Counted from the stretch's first letter, positions 44,248 through 55,608 are shown. The stretch: 64,000 bases of DNA from Cydia pomonella (GCF_033807575.1 NC_084707.1:9348550-9412549), one strand, 5' to 3'. The notes: generated by a model from the letters alone, not told the origin. Translations and numbers: made by a program.

Positions 44248-44840
44248 CGAGGCTTTGCTCCGTGGTGTTAGTGTTAGTAGAAAGCTGAAATTTGGCATGG
44301 ATATATAAATCAATAAAGCCGACAAAGTTGTGCAATAAAATCTAATTTTTTTTTTTAGAGTACCTTCCCTACTCGTAAAGTGGGGGTGATTTTTTTTTTC
44401 GCTTCAACCCGTGAGTGTGGGGCATCGTTGGAAAGGTCTTTCAAAACTAATAGGGGTTTTCAAGAAACATTTTTTGATAAAGTGAATATATTCGGAGATA
44501 ATCGCTCCGAAAGAAAAAAAATGTGTCCCCCCCCCTCTAACTTTTGAACCATAGGTCCAAAAAATATGAAAAAAATCGTGAAAGTAGAGCTTAAGAAAGA
44601 CATTAAATGAAAACTATAGCGGACATGATCAGTTTAGCTGTTTTTGAGTTATCGCAAAAAGTTTTCCCTTCATAGTACTTAAGACTTACTTTAATTAAGT
44701 ACTGATTATGCAAATTTGCCTATTTGTTTAACTCGGGTGAAAGGTACCATTTACTACAAGCTCCAGTTTAGCTTATTGTGACGGAAGAGTAACTACGGAA
44801 CCCTACACTGAGCGTGGCCCGACATGCTCTTGGCCGGTTT
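44151..44840 (+). mobile_element. HINE-type element C, diverged subfamily
   Basis: TTTTTAGGGTTCCGTAGCCA at the left, hairpin with ACGGAACCC, then (GTCT)n at 44208-44247 (ten repeats). The interior is a single diverged relative of the 285-bp unit (GAGTGTGGGGCATCGTTGGA, ATGTGTCCCCCCCCTC). The 3' end is GGAACCCTACACTGAGCGTG, CCCGACATGCTC and TTGGCCGGTTTTT. The long GTCT tract is where HINE elements characteristically carry a microsatellite. Two 60-codon minus frames at 44143-44335 are products of that tract. Confidence 0.65.
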
Positions 44841-44947
44841 TTTTTTTCATACAATCGTATCGAATGATGAACAAACATTGTAAATTTTCATAGAATAACC
44901 ATATCGTCAATAACATATAGAATAATTGTAGCGTTAAAATGTTTACT

Positions 44948-45127
44948 GATTGCGATCCACGGATCACCATAGAAGGTGTAGGCCGGAGTGTATGCAGACC
45001 GAAAAGGATATAGCGGGACGACTTAGACGTATTCTATCCGCAATGGCGGGTATTTAGAAACGACAGGGTCAAGTGAAGAAAACGCGGAGAGAACTTAGCT
45101 CTGCAGTGGGGTATTAATTCAGGCTAA
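44948..45127 (+). pseudogene. RTE-like LINE C-terminus with stops
   Basis: The frame from 44948 reads DCDPRITIEGVGRSVCRPKR I, stop, RDDLDVFYPQWRVFRNDRVK, stop, RKRGENLALQWGINSG, stop. The order GRPK(R)-x-W-x-DDL(D), then A-x-DR-x-x-W(R), then GE-x-x-x-x-QW is the C-terminal signature of RTE-type LINEs; here the tryptophan codons TGG have become TAG and TGA. Decayed, immediately followed by HINE copy E. Confidence 0.65.
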
Positions 45128-45427
45128 TAAAAGCGGCCAAGTGCGAGTCGCCCATGAAGGGTTCCGTACCATTTTTTTATTATTTTAAATTAATTTTTTA
45201 ATTTTTTTTTTTCAAAAAAGTTGGTACAATATTTTATGACGTATTAAAAAAACTACTTACTAGATCTCGTTCAAACCAATTTTCGGTGGAAGTTTGCATG
45301 GTAATGTACATCATATATATATATATATATATTTTATCATTCTCATATTTTAGAAGTTACGGGCAGACAGACATGACGAATCCATAAGGGTTCCGTTTTT
45401 TGCCATTTGGCTACGGCACCCTAAAAA
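45128..45427 (-). mobile_element. HINE copy E, reverse and deleted
   Basis: AAAAGCGGCCAAGTGCGAGT, GGGTTCCGTACC, one partial unit of the 285-bp repeat (GATCTCGTTCAAACCAATTT, CGGTGGAAGTTTGCATGG), an (AT)n tract at 45314-45333, CAGACAGACATGACG and finally CCATTTGGCTACGGCACCCT. It begins within a few bases of the end of the LINE remnant. Confidence 0.65.
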
Positions 45428-45769
45428 ATATGTGTTTTTGTAAAACTAAGCAGTAGACTTTACACAATTGACCTCATTAGACATTGAACGATAAACAAAA
45501 GCTTTAATAATACAACCTGAACCATTTCCGCATCTGGATAATTGACTGTGGTCTTTTGGACTCTCGATTTAGAATAATTGTTTTTCAGGTTTAGAGTATA
45601 TTATGTGATATTATATTAGATTGGGTTCCTGCTATAAAAATACAAATTACATGCTCGATGGGTACGGTGCATCCTCGCGCTAGTAAAATACAATTCTGAA
45701 TCAGGGCAGTAATCTATTTATAAATGTATAAATATCATCATAAGACCTTTAACATCTTGACACATGATT
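45428..45769. other. No gene recognised
   Basis: AT-rich; no supported feature. Confidence 0.4.
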
Positions 45770-46530
45770 TTATGCAACGTTTGTATGTGAGGGACAACGT
45801 CTCTCGTGGCTGTATAAGCCAATGCGAGACCGACATTTGCGACCATATTTGTGACAGCTAAAGGAGGGATCCATGTCGGCAACAACTTCAGGTGGGTTGT
45901 GCCTCTTCGCGCGTTTTCGAGCAAGGTCTTGGAATCACGCGTTGTCGTGAATATTCATCACGATCTAACGCGAGATCCTCCCAAGTGTCCCTGTCAATGT
46001 CAAAAGAGACCATGTCGCGTTTCACGCAGTCTTTAAAACGCAGCAAGGGTGGTCCAATGCGACGCTTTTGAAATGCTATCTGGATTAACATGATCTGCCT
46101 AGGCAAGCGAGTGATGTCCATACGTTGCACATGCCCTATAGCCACCGCATGCGCCTCTGTTTCAGTGATGCTAGGAAGCTGTGCAATTTCCAGGACTCTC
46201 TTGTTAGTGACCCTTCATGTGATGTTGAGAATACTCCGAAGACAGCGCATGTGAAAGGTGTTTAGTCGACGTTTCTGATTAGCGTACGACGCCCAGGTTT
46301 CGGCTCCATACAAGAGCGTGCTCAAGACGCAAGTTTGGTAAACAATCATCTTAGTAAGATGTTTGTTATTCCACACTCTTGTACGCAGCCTGCCAAACTT
46401 CGTGGCCGCCCTGCCGATGGTCGACCTCACCGTCAATGGAGAGGTTGCTCGACACGGTGAACCCTAAGTAACAAAACTTGTCGACCACCTCTATGGGTAC
46501 ACTCTCCAGGAGAATGGGTGGCTGGTAAGT
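45770..46530 (-). pseudogene. LINE RT thumb to C-terminal zinc finger, broken
   Basis: Minus strand in order: VVDKFCYLGFTVSSNLSIDG, a frameshift near 46436, TKFGRLRTRVWNNKHLTKMI, VYQTCVLSTLLYGAETW, KRRLNTFHMRCLRSILNIT, a break near 46210, IGHVQRMDITRLPRQIMLIQ and LLRFKDCVKRDM, then after another shift a terminal CRSRIGLYSHERRC zinc-finger-like motif ending at 45770. This matches a widespread animal LINE family whose proteins carry LLYG-x-ETW and end in a C/H finger. The reverse transcriptase catalytic box is upstream of the truncation, and one cysteine of the finger is replaced (CHKYGRKC). At least three frame breaks: inactive. Confidence 0.8.
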
Positions 46531-47142
46531 GTAACACAAAATATTTCACCACACCAATGAGAGGAAAATACTCACTGTGAAACACTACAAACCAAATCCA
46601 AACCAATGTTATTAAATATTTATCATTCAATATCATCACTTAAAACTGAACTCCAACAGCCAAAATGAGGAAACAACTCTAAATTTGCATCTGATTGCTT
46701 TTCCACTCTTGTGGATAAAATGCTATTTTTTCATCAGTTTTTGATGAACAAAGGGGCCCTCTTTATGAGCTCTCTACCAATCTCGCATGGCTAGGCCGTG
46801 GTATGTGGTGAAAAATAAGATAAATTTATTTTTTAGATTATTGAAAAAGTGCCCATGACGGAATACGGTACATAAATCAATTGAAATAATTTTCACACAC
46901 CGAGCCTCTAATATATATGACACGAGAACCATAGGCATTTCATATATTTTAGTGTTGCAAGTGACTTTAACTGCTTTTTCTACTTTTGTTCCTACTAAAC
47001 ACTATAGTATAATTATACTACATAGGAGAGAAGGCAACTGACAAAATAACAGCTGAAGTTGTATGACGGAAAGCAGTCTTTAATATTTTTTGCGAAATTA
47101 ACTCAATATTTCGTATTCAATCCACCATTTTCCGAAAATAAT
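46531..47142. other. No gene recognised
   Basis: Sequence between two LINE remnants, without a supported feature; the frame at 46433-46639 is a shadow of the LINE. Confidence 0.4.
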
Positions 47143-48000
47143 ATTCATTCATTCATTCATATTAGCCTTTTATCGCCCACTGCTGAGCATAGGCCTCTCT
47201 TCCAGTACGCCACTTGTCCCGATCCTGAGCTAATCGCATCCAGAAGTGTCCCGCAATTTTCCGAATGTCGTCCACCCAACGAGCCAACGGACGCCAGGGG
47301 CTTCTTTCATCCGAAAGCGGCCACCATTCCGTTAACATTTTAGTCCACCTGCCATCACTCTGCCTAGCAACATGTCCCGCCCAACTCCATTTCAGGTTGG
47401 TAATGACGCAACCCACGTCTAGCACCTTGGTGCGACGACGGATCTCGACATTCCTTACTCGATCTTGAAGCTTGATACCGAGCATGGCGCGCTCCATGGC
47501 TCTCTGTGCTACACAGATTTTATGCACAGCCTCCTTGGTGAGTGTCCATGTCTCGGCACCGTAGGTCATGGTGGGCAGGACACATTGATTGAAGAGGCGA
47601 GTTTTCAGGCATTGTGGAATGTTAGCAGGTCTCAGGATGTCCGCTAATTTATTAAATGCCGCCCAACCCAGCTGAATTCTCCTGGAGATCTCCTTCTGCT
47701 GCTGTGTTTTGTCAAATGATAGAATATGTCCAAGATACAAGTACTGATCGACCACCTCTAGTATTTCGTTCCCAACCTTAATGATTGGAATCGATTTACC
47801 GGGGATGTTCGTCATAATCTTAGTCTTAGACATATTCATCTTGAGACCTACCTTCAAAGAAGCGTGGTATAGGCTTTCAATCATGCTTTGAAGATCTTCC
47901 AGGGTCTCGGCAAACAAAACAATGTCGTCGGCAAATCGCAGGTGCGACAAGAAGACACCATGGATATTGAGTCCAGTTTTATCCCATGCAAGCGTTTTTA
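47143..48000 (-). pseudogene. RTE-clade LINE, 5'-truncated, frame still open
   Basis: An uninterrupted minus-strand frame from about 47998 to the stop at 47162 (at least 262 codons). It begins KTLAWDKTGLNIHG, then HLRFADDIVLF with the reverse transcriptase catalytic FADD, then YLYLGHILSF, MTYGAETWTLT, RRRTKVLDVG, WSWAGHVARQ, RWVDDIRKIAGHFWMRLAQD and QWAIKG. The 3' UTR is only a few bases before a (TGAA)n tail (47143-47160 as TTCA repeats). Short UTR plus simple-repeat tail and these motifs point to the RTE clade. The endonuclease and most of the polymerase are missing by 5' truncation, so it cannot move by itself, but the open frame suggests a young insertion. Confidence 0.85.
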
Positions 48001-48244
48001 TGACGAAAATAATATATAAAACTAAAAGATTGTGGAGCTATGTTATGTATGGATTGAAGGTTTCTATAGGAGTATACTAAGTATAAATAAATATAAGTAA
48101 CTAATATGTTGCGCATAGAAGCTGTCAGCTCTTTGGCCACCGTTGAAGTCGATCAGTATTTTTGCTAGCTCTTTAAATTATAAGGACGTACTAGGAGCCC
48201 ATGGGTCGTGGGAAATGTTATAAATATTACCTGTTCATTACAAG
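48001..48244. other. No feature recognised
   Basis: Region upstream of the RTE truncation point; nothing supported. Confidence 0.4.
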
Positions 48245-48560
48245 CTTTTTATTAACTTCCAAAGTACCTATGTATGTGCGGGTCAAATCTTACAAGTTCA
48301 ATTTGACCAACTTCCCGGGTACCGATGAAGCTGAAAATTTGCATAGGTATATATGATGTAAGTATGGTGACAATGCAATATTATGGTACCATCGAGCTGA
48401 TCTGATGATGGAGATAGGAGGTGGGCATAGGAACTATGTGATAAAACAACGCAACCTAATTGTGTTTGGGGTTTTTAGATATGGCTCGATGAGTATTTTG
48501 CTTATGGAAAGAAAAGTACAGTAAAGCTAAAAGCTTGTACCAAAAATGAATTTTTTGCCA
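48245..48560 (+). repeat. Interspersed repeat, shared with 25325-25800
   Basis: TTGACCAACTTCCCGGGTAC, TGACAATGCAATATTATGGT, CGAGCTGATCTGATGATGGA and GATAAAACAACGCAACCTAA, TTGTGTTTGGGGTTTTTAG. The same blocks are inverted in the other copy. Confidence 0.6.
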
Positions 48561-49747
48561 AAAACTTATTATGATTGTACTGAGATCACACATACCTGTT
48601 TAAATGAAATTATAAACAAACGCAGTATTAATTAAATACATGCGAACATGAACATGGATATGCAACACGAATTTTGTAATTGAGCATGTAGGGGCTTTCA
48701 AGTACTTAAGGATAATCATTGGTACAATCTAATAATAATATATTAAAACTTGTTAGATGCTAAAATGTCGATATTATGATTATGAATGAAACCCGTGTTT
48801 ATATGTGTAAACATTTTAATTAAATTACGCCTTAGAGATTTATTTCAACATCTGTTGTTTATGTTCACGTTACCCTATTTGATCTGTAAATAATTTGTCC
48901 TTATTATACCGATAAGTAAAAATTAATTGCGAAGTAAAATTTCCACAACCGACTTGAAAAACTAATTAATTACTCTGATGGTTATTGATTTTCTTATTAT
49001 TAGGTATTAAGTAATTACATTTTGGCATAAAATTGATTTACAAAGGGAAAGGGACCGGACAAGGATGGGGTGGGCATATATTTTTTTTTGTGCTTTTCAA
49101 AGCGTTGATTTTATTGAAAGCGGTTCCCTTAAAAAAATATGAATTAAGTTATTTTGGTTTTGTTTTTTCTTCGGCGTCCCAAGTCCCAGGGTTTATTTCA
49201 TCGGTAATTTTCGATACTTACTCAATCATCTATCAAACATGTCATAATTTGAGTTTCATAAGATTGTAACCAATTTGACCAGATCAGATAAAATAAATCA
49301 TTTTGAAGTTATGTTACAATTTAAAGAAAAACTTTTATTTTTGAACATTAATAAGCCACTATTGATTCGGTTACGGGTTAAGTTACACTACCTTCATTAT
49401 ACCGATTATTAACAACCTATTTTAATCCGATAGACCGCAACTTACTAATATAACAAATTATATAGGCGATATAATTATACTGTACAATTGGCCACCGCCA
49501 CCGCCGAATGTAGGGAACGAAAGCTATTAATTTGCTTATTACTAATGGTCGACAGCGATTTGCCATGCCCGCACTCAATCATTTATAAGTCACATTACAT
49601 TTATTAAACTTCAATACTTATGTATTAAACTTGCTACTTAGTTGAACCGGAGAAAGCTCTGCTAAGGGAAGTATAGCACGTAGGTACTCGTTCATACGAA
49701 AAAAAAAATTGTTTTTCCACTGCTAAATATTTTTCATTCTCTGTGAT
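48561..49747. other. No gene recognised
   Basis: AT-rich. A 78-codon frame at 49033-49269 has a hydrophobic character but no motif and no context. Confidence 0.4.
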
Positions 49748-50321
49748 TTTTAGTAATGTTATTGACACAATGAAAAACTAGGTTTATGTAGGTTTTGCTT
49801 TTTTTTTTCAAAATTTGCAAAATATTTTTTTTTTACAGCGAAGGTTATATACCTAGAATATATTATGCTGAAGCAATTGAAATCAAAGTCAAAGTGATTT
49901 GTTAAGATTTAGTTACTGCAAAACAGTTTTCTCCCGAAATGGAATTTCATAGAAAATGTACCGTTATTTCATTAGTACCGTTATATTAAGCTAATTTTAG
50001 GATACTTCAACTCTGGATTGACTCCATGATTCTTTAGTAATGTTATTTACACAATGAAAAACTAGGTTTATGTAGACTTTGCTTTTTTTTCTAAATTTGC
50101 AAAACAATTTTTATTTTTCAAAAAAGCGAAATTATAATCCAAGAATATATTATGCTGAAGCGATCGACATCAAAATCAAGGTGATTTGTTAAGATTTAGT
50201 TAGTGCAAAACAGTTTTCTCCCGAAATGGAATTTCATAGAAAATGTACTTACCGTTATTTCGTTAGCGTACCGTTAGTACTTAGTACCGTTATATTTAGC
50301 TAATTTTAGGATGCGTCAATT
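49748..50321. repeat. Diverged tandem duplication, ~275-bp unit
   Basis: Copy 1 (49748-50010) and copy 2 (50033-50321) share long blocks: ATGAAAAACTAGGTTTATGT, ATATATTATGCTGAAGC, GTGATTTGTTAAGATTTAGT and CAGTTTTCTCCCGAAATGGA. They differ by homopolymer lengths and a ~20-bp expansion at the end of copy 2. No other copy in the window; possibly a local duplication rather than a transposon. Confidence 0.85.
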
Positions 50322-51029
50322 CACATACGTCAACGGTAGTATTTGATTGTCGACCAACCACCGTTTATAATGCAGCTCTCAGTGCTTGTTTCAGTCGTGC
50401 CGGATTCGGTAGCTACCGACCGCGTTGCATAAAAAATCAATGCCTCTTTTTGACAGAATAACCCAAAGGTTCGTTTTTTTAGCAATTGAAAAAGTCACTA
50501 CTAATGGCTAAGTATACACCACAGTGAGTATATACTAGTGGCTCTGTCAGCTGTAGATCTCGCTATAAGATTCATAAGCTTAAAAATGTAAAAGCAAAAA
50601 ATACTTACTTTATTGTCATTATCACAGCATACTCACAATGGTCTTGAGTGCCTTATGCCCTAATGGCACTTAAGTCCTTTATGCCAATGTCTAACATTTT
50701 GAACATTTTCCATAAACAAAACGATAGAAAAATTCTATCTAACTATTGAACCTGCTTACAAAATTACACGAGAAGCGGTTGCGAATTGCGACCTCTAGAG
50801 GAAACATTCGGACATACAAAACGGAGACCTTCGCTGACGCTTTCATAAGTAATACTTACTTATTTTTTTAAAGCGTTATAATAAAAAGGCACGTGAAGAT
50901 TGTTTACCCTTTTTACTATGCTAAAAAACGAATTATTAGCACGTGATTATTTCGCTGGTGAGCAAAGCAGTATTTTTTATTACGGATTGCCGCAAAGTAA
51001 CGCATGAATCTATTTATTAGATAACTATT
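50322..51029. other. No gene recognised
   Basis: AT-rich; no supported feature. Confidence 0.4.
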
Positions 51030-51300
51030 AAAAGAAATTTTTTATAGTTACCCTCTACACTAATACCCAAAAATATCCATAATATATGTATACTCTTCAA
51101 ATGTTGGATCGATTTCCATCAAACATAGCTAATAACCACCGCAAGGAAACTCGTTATCACGGTAAAAAAAAACCGCATCGAAATCTGGAGCTACAGACAG
51201 ACATTGTTGTAAACAGCTACGGTCCGACAGGCAGACAAACAGACATTGGCGTCAAATATGACACAACATTTTTGCTATTTATTTTTGCTTCGGGGTTAAA
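51030..51300 (+). repeat. Interspersed repeat with CAGACA tract
   Basis: TCTGGAGCTACAGACAGACA, GGCAGACAAACAGACATTGG and finally TTTGCTTCGGGGTTAAAAAA. I recognise the closing (T)CGGGGTTAAAAA phrase from common lepidopteran repeats. The overlapping 106-codon frame (51086-51406) is inside it and not a gene. Confidence 0.45.
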
Positions 51301-52511
51301 AAAGTGGTTGCCTGCTCAAAAAAATCAAAAAAATTCAGAGCAAATTCAGAGACTCAAGACGGACAATCTCCACACCTACTCTTTTTTGCGAGTCTTCTTG
51401 ATTTAACGGTTACCCGCGCGTCTCATACAAATTGCTCCAAGCTGTGAAACGAAATAAGCTAAATCCAACTTTCTCTTCACTCTTAGGCGATTAATTGTCG
51501 CGAGCTCACCTTTGTTCCACTAACTTATTGAGGGTCACAGAGGACTTATCACTGTCGCGCGAGAAATATTAGCCTGCCTGTGTCGGTGGCCATCTGGGAC
51601 GTTGATATCTCCTTGTGGAATTCTCCGAGTGATATTATAATTTACTGAGCGAGCGCGAAGCGTCTGTCTCCGCTTCACGCTTCAGCTTGGGTAAAAATGC
51701 TTTCGTATGTCCGGCTGTCGCTTTGATGACTCTGGGTTTTTTTGTCGATTCACTTTTTGAAGAGAAAAATAGTATTATCATCTTATATGAAAAAGTTCAT
51801 CATGCATCCTACTTTAAGGACCTTAATCCTCTTGTCTTAGCCGGTCACCCAGAGAAAAGTCGAGAGAGTTGCTTAACAAACTTGGCGAAGAGGACAAATC
51901 GTCAAATGCGTCATTGAAGTCGAGTCGAAGAATGTCGTCATTTATTTTTAATATAGATGCTTTATTTGTTGATGAAAATACAAAAATCAATCGTGTTTTT
52001 TTTAATAAATTATAGAATTATACCTTTAATATTTGAGGAGTTCCCCCGATTCCTCATGGATCCTATCATCACCACTGGATTTTGACAAAAATGGGAACAG
52101 TCTGTATGTATACAAGGTGTAACAAAAATAGTGGGGATCATTTTCTTATATCGGATCACGTCTCCTATAGCAACCGGTTAAGTTACGGATAAAAATCCAC
52201 ATATTTTTCGTGATGTGTAGGTACAATATGGTGACTAAGATATGCATAGTAACGCAATAGAAATATGATATAGCACACATTACTAATCTCAGGACGTTAC
52301 TATAAATCTCGTAGCATTTAGGAAGCTAAAGTAGAGCATTTGCCGATGACGACGATGATTATGATGGTGATGATGATGATGATTTGACTATAGATATGCA
52401 GACTATAGATCGTGTCAATCACGAAGACGCTTGCCTTGACTCGCATGTAATTAAAAGTTAGATTTGACAAACCTGCGCGTTATTGTGGATGTCATGGACT
52501 ATAGTGATGAG
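51301..52511. other. No gene recognised
   Basis: 51480-51720 is GC-richer, with a 76-codon plus frame (51687-51917) lacking motifs. A (GAT)n tract lies at 52349-52385. 52110-52180 resembles the edge of a dispersed repeat (ACAAGGTGTAACAAAAATAG). Confidence 0.35.
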
Positions 52512-53063
52512 CATACATCGTTATCGCGGGAGCAAAAACAAGCCTGTCAAAGTGCACGTGTAACAGAATGTCTGTTTTGTATACACGGAATATTCTGCCT
52601 ACACATTCTAAACCTCTAAGATGTGCTTCATATCTGGCATGAAGTTTTCGTTAAAAAAGGTTAATCAAACTCGTATTTCACTATATAAACGCTTACATAT
52701 GAGTCAAAGAGTCAACTTGATAACTAGGTCACTAATATATTTAATTTTTATATCAGTATTTACTTCTTAAAGTATTTTACTTTAACTTAAAATGAAATAA
52801 AAATAAATAAAATAAAATTAAACTTGGTTTTATTGTAAATTGGTTATTATAATTTGCAACAAATGAATAAAGTTAAAATATTTTATTTTGACTTTCGTAA
52901 CAGATGACCAAAATATTTTCTAAATTTTCTACTGCTACATTTTGAACTCATACATAGGTACATATAAACGTTTCTCGATACGAGTGTCACTTCTGTTATT
53001 GTTTATTTGTCATAATCTTTCAATACTGTCAAATCGTTGTTGCTCCCGCGATAACGATGTATG
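52512..53063. mobile_element. 552-bp TIR element, probable hAT-type
   Basis: Terminal CATACATCGTTATCGCGGGA (left) is exactly inverted at the right end (TCCCGCGATAACGATGTATG), and similarity continues for about 27 bp. Flanks are GTGATGAG (52504-52511) and GTAATGAG (53064-53071), an 8-bp duplication with one change. The interior is AT-rich and non-coding. Confidence 0.75.
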
Positions 53064-53074
53064 GTAATGAGATA

Positions 53075-53195
53075 GTTTTAAACCGACTTCAAGATTTCAA
53101 AAGGCGGAGGTTTTTAATTCGGTTGTATGTTTTTTCAAATGTTTGTTACCTTGGAACTCCGTCATTTCTCGACCGATTTAAAAAATCATATCCGT
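53075..53195 (+). repeat. AACCGACTTCAAGATTTC interspersed repeat
   Basis: TTTTAAACCGACTTCAAGAT, AAAGGCGGAGGTTTTTAATT and CGGTTGTATGTTTTTTC, a better preserved relative of the block at 4105-4180. It starts directly after the TIR element. Confidence 0.5.
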
Positions 53196-53279
53196 TTAAT
53201 CAGTGAGAATCCGTTTAAGGGCGTTCTTGAACTGAATAAAGTAGCATTTCTTTTATCTTTTTCAGACAAATGAAATTCA

Positions 53280-53425
53280 GCTTAGAATAAACTTAAAACT
53301 GAAAACATTTACTGTCTTGCGTGAGATTTGAACTCATGACCACTATATTGGATCACTATAGTGACTAGTGAGTTCAAATCTCATCCAAGACAGTAAATTT
53401 TTCCACTATTAAATTTATTCTAAGC
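53280..53425. repeat. Inverted pair of tRNA-like (SINE) fragments
   Basis: Left arm 53280-53338 (CTTAGAATAAACTTAAAACT, TTTACTGTCTTGCGTGAGAT) and right arm 53367-53425 are complementary. Each arm contains a B-box-like GATTTGAACTCATGACC or its complement GAGTTCAAATCTCATCC, so the pair looks like two SINE heads in opposite orientation that now form a hairpin. Confidence 0.65.
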
Positions 53426-54015
53426 TTAATGGCATCGTTCGTAGACGTTTTTGTTTGTTACAAATTAATTCAAATTAACTTCATCCCAATGCACTTTAAC
53501 AACAAGGTTCAAATTAAAAAAATTGTACGGCGGACCTTATACGAGAATAATATGGACCTATAACAATGAAATGTTTAGGAATATTAATCACTTAAATAAT
53601 TGATTGACATTGCGATGAAGTACGTATTTATTATGCCTTGTAATCCTTGTATAATGGGCCATACTAAACCATTTCTCGGTAACATTTATCTATTTTGTTT
53701 TTTTGCAGCTAACGGGAAACTTCCATCGTAAAGAAAACCAAGACAGGAACAAAATGCCAACAAGTTGTAGAACTTTTCGATGACTGAGTAACAAGCCAAC
53801 TGCGATGTTGGTCGGTATTCAAAGATTACCAAGCAACAAGTAAATAATGGTAATTAGATTCCTGAGTGCGCGGTGTGAATAGGCAAGTGGCGTGGTCCTC
53901 GCAGGGATGTGGGTCGGCGGCGTCACGCACGAGTGCCTTTTGCGTAGGGATATCTTCAGCTCGGACTGTGTACATTTTTCTGTTGCTTGCCGAGTGGACC
54001 ACTCGGAACAAACCA
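53426..54015. other. No gene called; unexplained frame 53826-54011
   Basis: 53850-54011 is GC-richer than its surroundings and open in two minus frames. One reads RVVHSASNRKMYTVRAEDIP then TQKALVRDAADPHPCEDHAT, protein-like but unrecognised, and it borders the arm of the large inverted repeat. Whether it belongs to that repeat or to a host exon is unclear. Confidence 0.3.
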
Positions 54016-54810
54016 GTGTAGTACGGTCGCCAAATCTCAAAAGCCCTCTAGAAACACGATTTAATTGACTCGGCTCGGCCTTACCCACAACCGGTATCAA
54101 TGTGTTCGGACAGTTCTCCTGATCACCGTACATGCGGTAGTAAAGCGGAAAAATGGTGGAGGGGATAGTAATGACGTCACAAAGATGGCGGCCGGACCTA
54201 TTCTTTTTGGCGGTGTATCTCGAAAACCACTTAACCGATTTTAATCATTGAGGTGTCAAATAATAGCTTATATTATGGAGATTATTTCCTTTTCTACAAA
54301 CATTTACGTGAAACCTATAGGAAAAAAAATAATCACAAAAAACAGTTTTTTTATAAAAAAAAAATTTTTTATTTTGTAAAAATCTCCGTAAATATTAGGA
54401 TTTCGCAAATTTTGTTTAATATAAAACATATTGCTTCATTATCAAGGAATATAATGAGCCTTAAAACATACAGATCGAGTAATAAACAATGAAGCTACAC
54501 TCATTTATTTGCGCATGGGTAACGATAACTGGCTTTTACCGGTCGAAACTGTGGTGACTGTTACGATACGTATTGAATGGAATTTATAGAGTATCGGTTT
54601 TAATTACTGAAATTATAATGACAATTATAAAAACCAGACACAATAATGTTACCTTACTTCGACGTTTAGTCTCTTTTTTCGTCTTAATCATAGGTAGGTA
54701 CATATTTCTTTTTACTTAAAAATTTTATACAGGGTGAACTTTTAACCACCAGTCATACTCTGCGCAGCGACTTTATAGGTCATACTGAACAACTTTTACT
54801 ATTAGTAGTC
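54016..54810 (+). repeat. Left arm of ~0.8-kb inverted repeat
   Basis: Begins GTAGTACGGTCGCCAA, continues with ACTCGGCTCGGCCTTACCCA, CAAAGATGGCGGCCGGACCT, GTGTATCTCGAAAACCACTT and ends with ACCACCAGTCATACTCTGCG. The reverse complement at 57480-58282 is nearly identical. The 79-codon frame at 54253-54492, and its counterpart at 57811-57996, are poly-K/F artefacts of A/T runs. Confidence 0.85.
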
Positions 54811-54825
54811 CCCAAGCCGCTCCGA

Positions 54826-55500
54826 GGCCAGATTTAATTGACTCAGCTCGGCCTTACCCACAACCGGTATCAATGTGTTCGGGCGTTTCTCCTGATCACC
54901 GTACATGCGGTAGTAAAGCGGAAAAATGGTGGGAGGGGATAGTAATGACGTCACAAAGATGGCGTCCGGACCTATTCTTTTTGGCGGTGTATCTCGAAAA
55001 CCACTTAACCGATTGTATTCACCGAGGTGTCAACTAATAGCTTATATTATGGAGATTATTTCCTTTTTACAAACATTTACGTGAAACCTATAGGAAAATA
55101 ATAATCACAAAAACATTTTTTTTTATACATTTGGTTGGTAGGTTTGTCTTATGTTTTAAAGCAGTAAAATCTTTCAAGTCGAAACACAGTATAAATATAC
55201 ATTTTGTTGTCTAATCTAAAAGTATGATGTTTATTGTTTAAGACTGATTAGTGATTACTGAATTAAATAACATGCTATTTGTTATTTTTGTTTTATTTTT
55301 TAAATCAGGTATTAATTTATTCACTATGTATCACTATACAGGCAAAATGTGTATCATAGTGGGTCTGTAAGTACTTACTACTTGTGTCGAATATAGGTAT
55401 AAGATGAAATTTTAACCACCAGCCATACTCTGCGCAGTGACTTTACAGGTCATACTGAACAACTTTTATTATGGGACCAATGCCGAATCACGCAAGAAAA
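54826..55500 (+). repeat. Additional partial copy of the arm
   Basis: 54826-55120 repeats the first 300 bp of the arm in direct orientation (GGCCAGATTTAATTGACTCA). 55120-55380 is different AT-rich sequence, then 55390-55490 again matches the inner end (ACCACCAGCCATACTCTGCG, ATGGGACCAATGCCGAATCA). It may be a second, internally different member of the same family. Confidence 0.7.
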
Positions 55501-55608
55501 TTTGGATCTGGAATGACACCCACTGGCTGTGCCCTACCACACAAAGCGAGATGACATTCACAATGCCCATACCTCTCTTTTGGACGTAGTTTAAGGACGT
55601 ACCCGGGT
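55501..55608 (-). repeat. Repeat-like segment
   Basis: GAATGACACCCACTGGCTGT, CACACAAAGCGAGATGACAT and ACAATGCCCATACCTCTCTT form phrases I recall from lepidopteran repeats; the overlapping 103-codon minus frame is not regarded as a gene. Confidence 0.35.

Noticed and set aside
54253..54492. 79-codon frame and its counterpart at 57811-57996
   Set aside because: Lysine/phenylalanine-rich translations of A/T runs in the inverted repeat arms.
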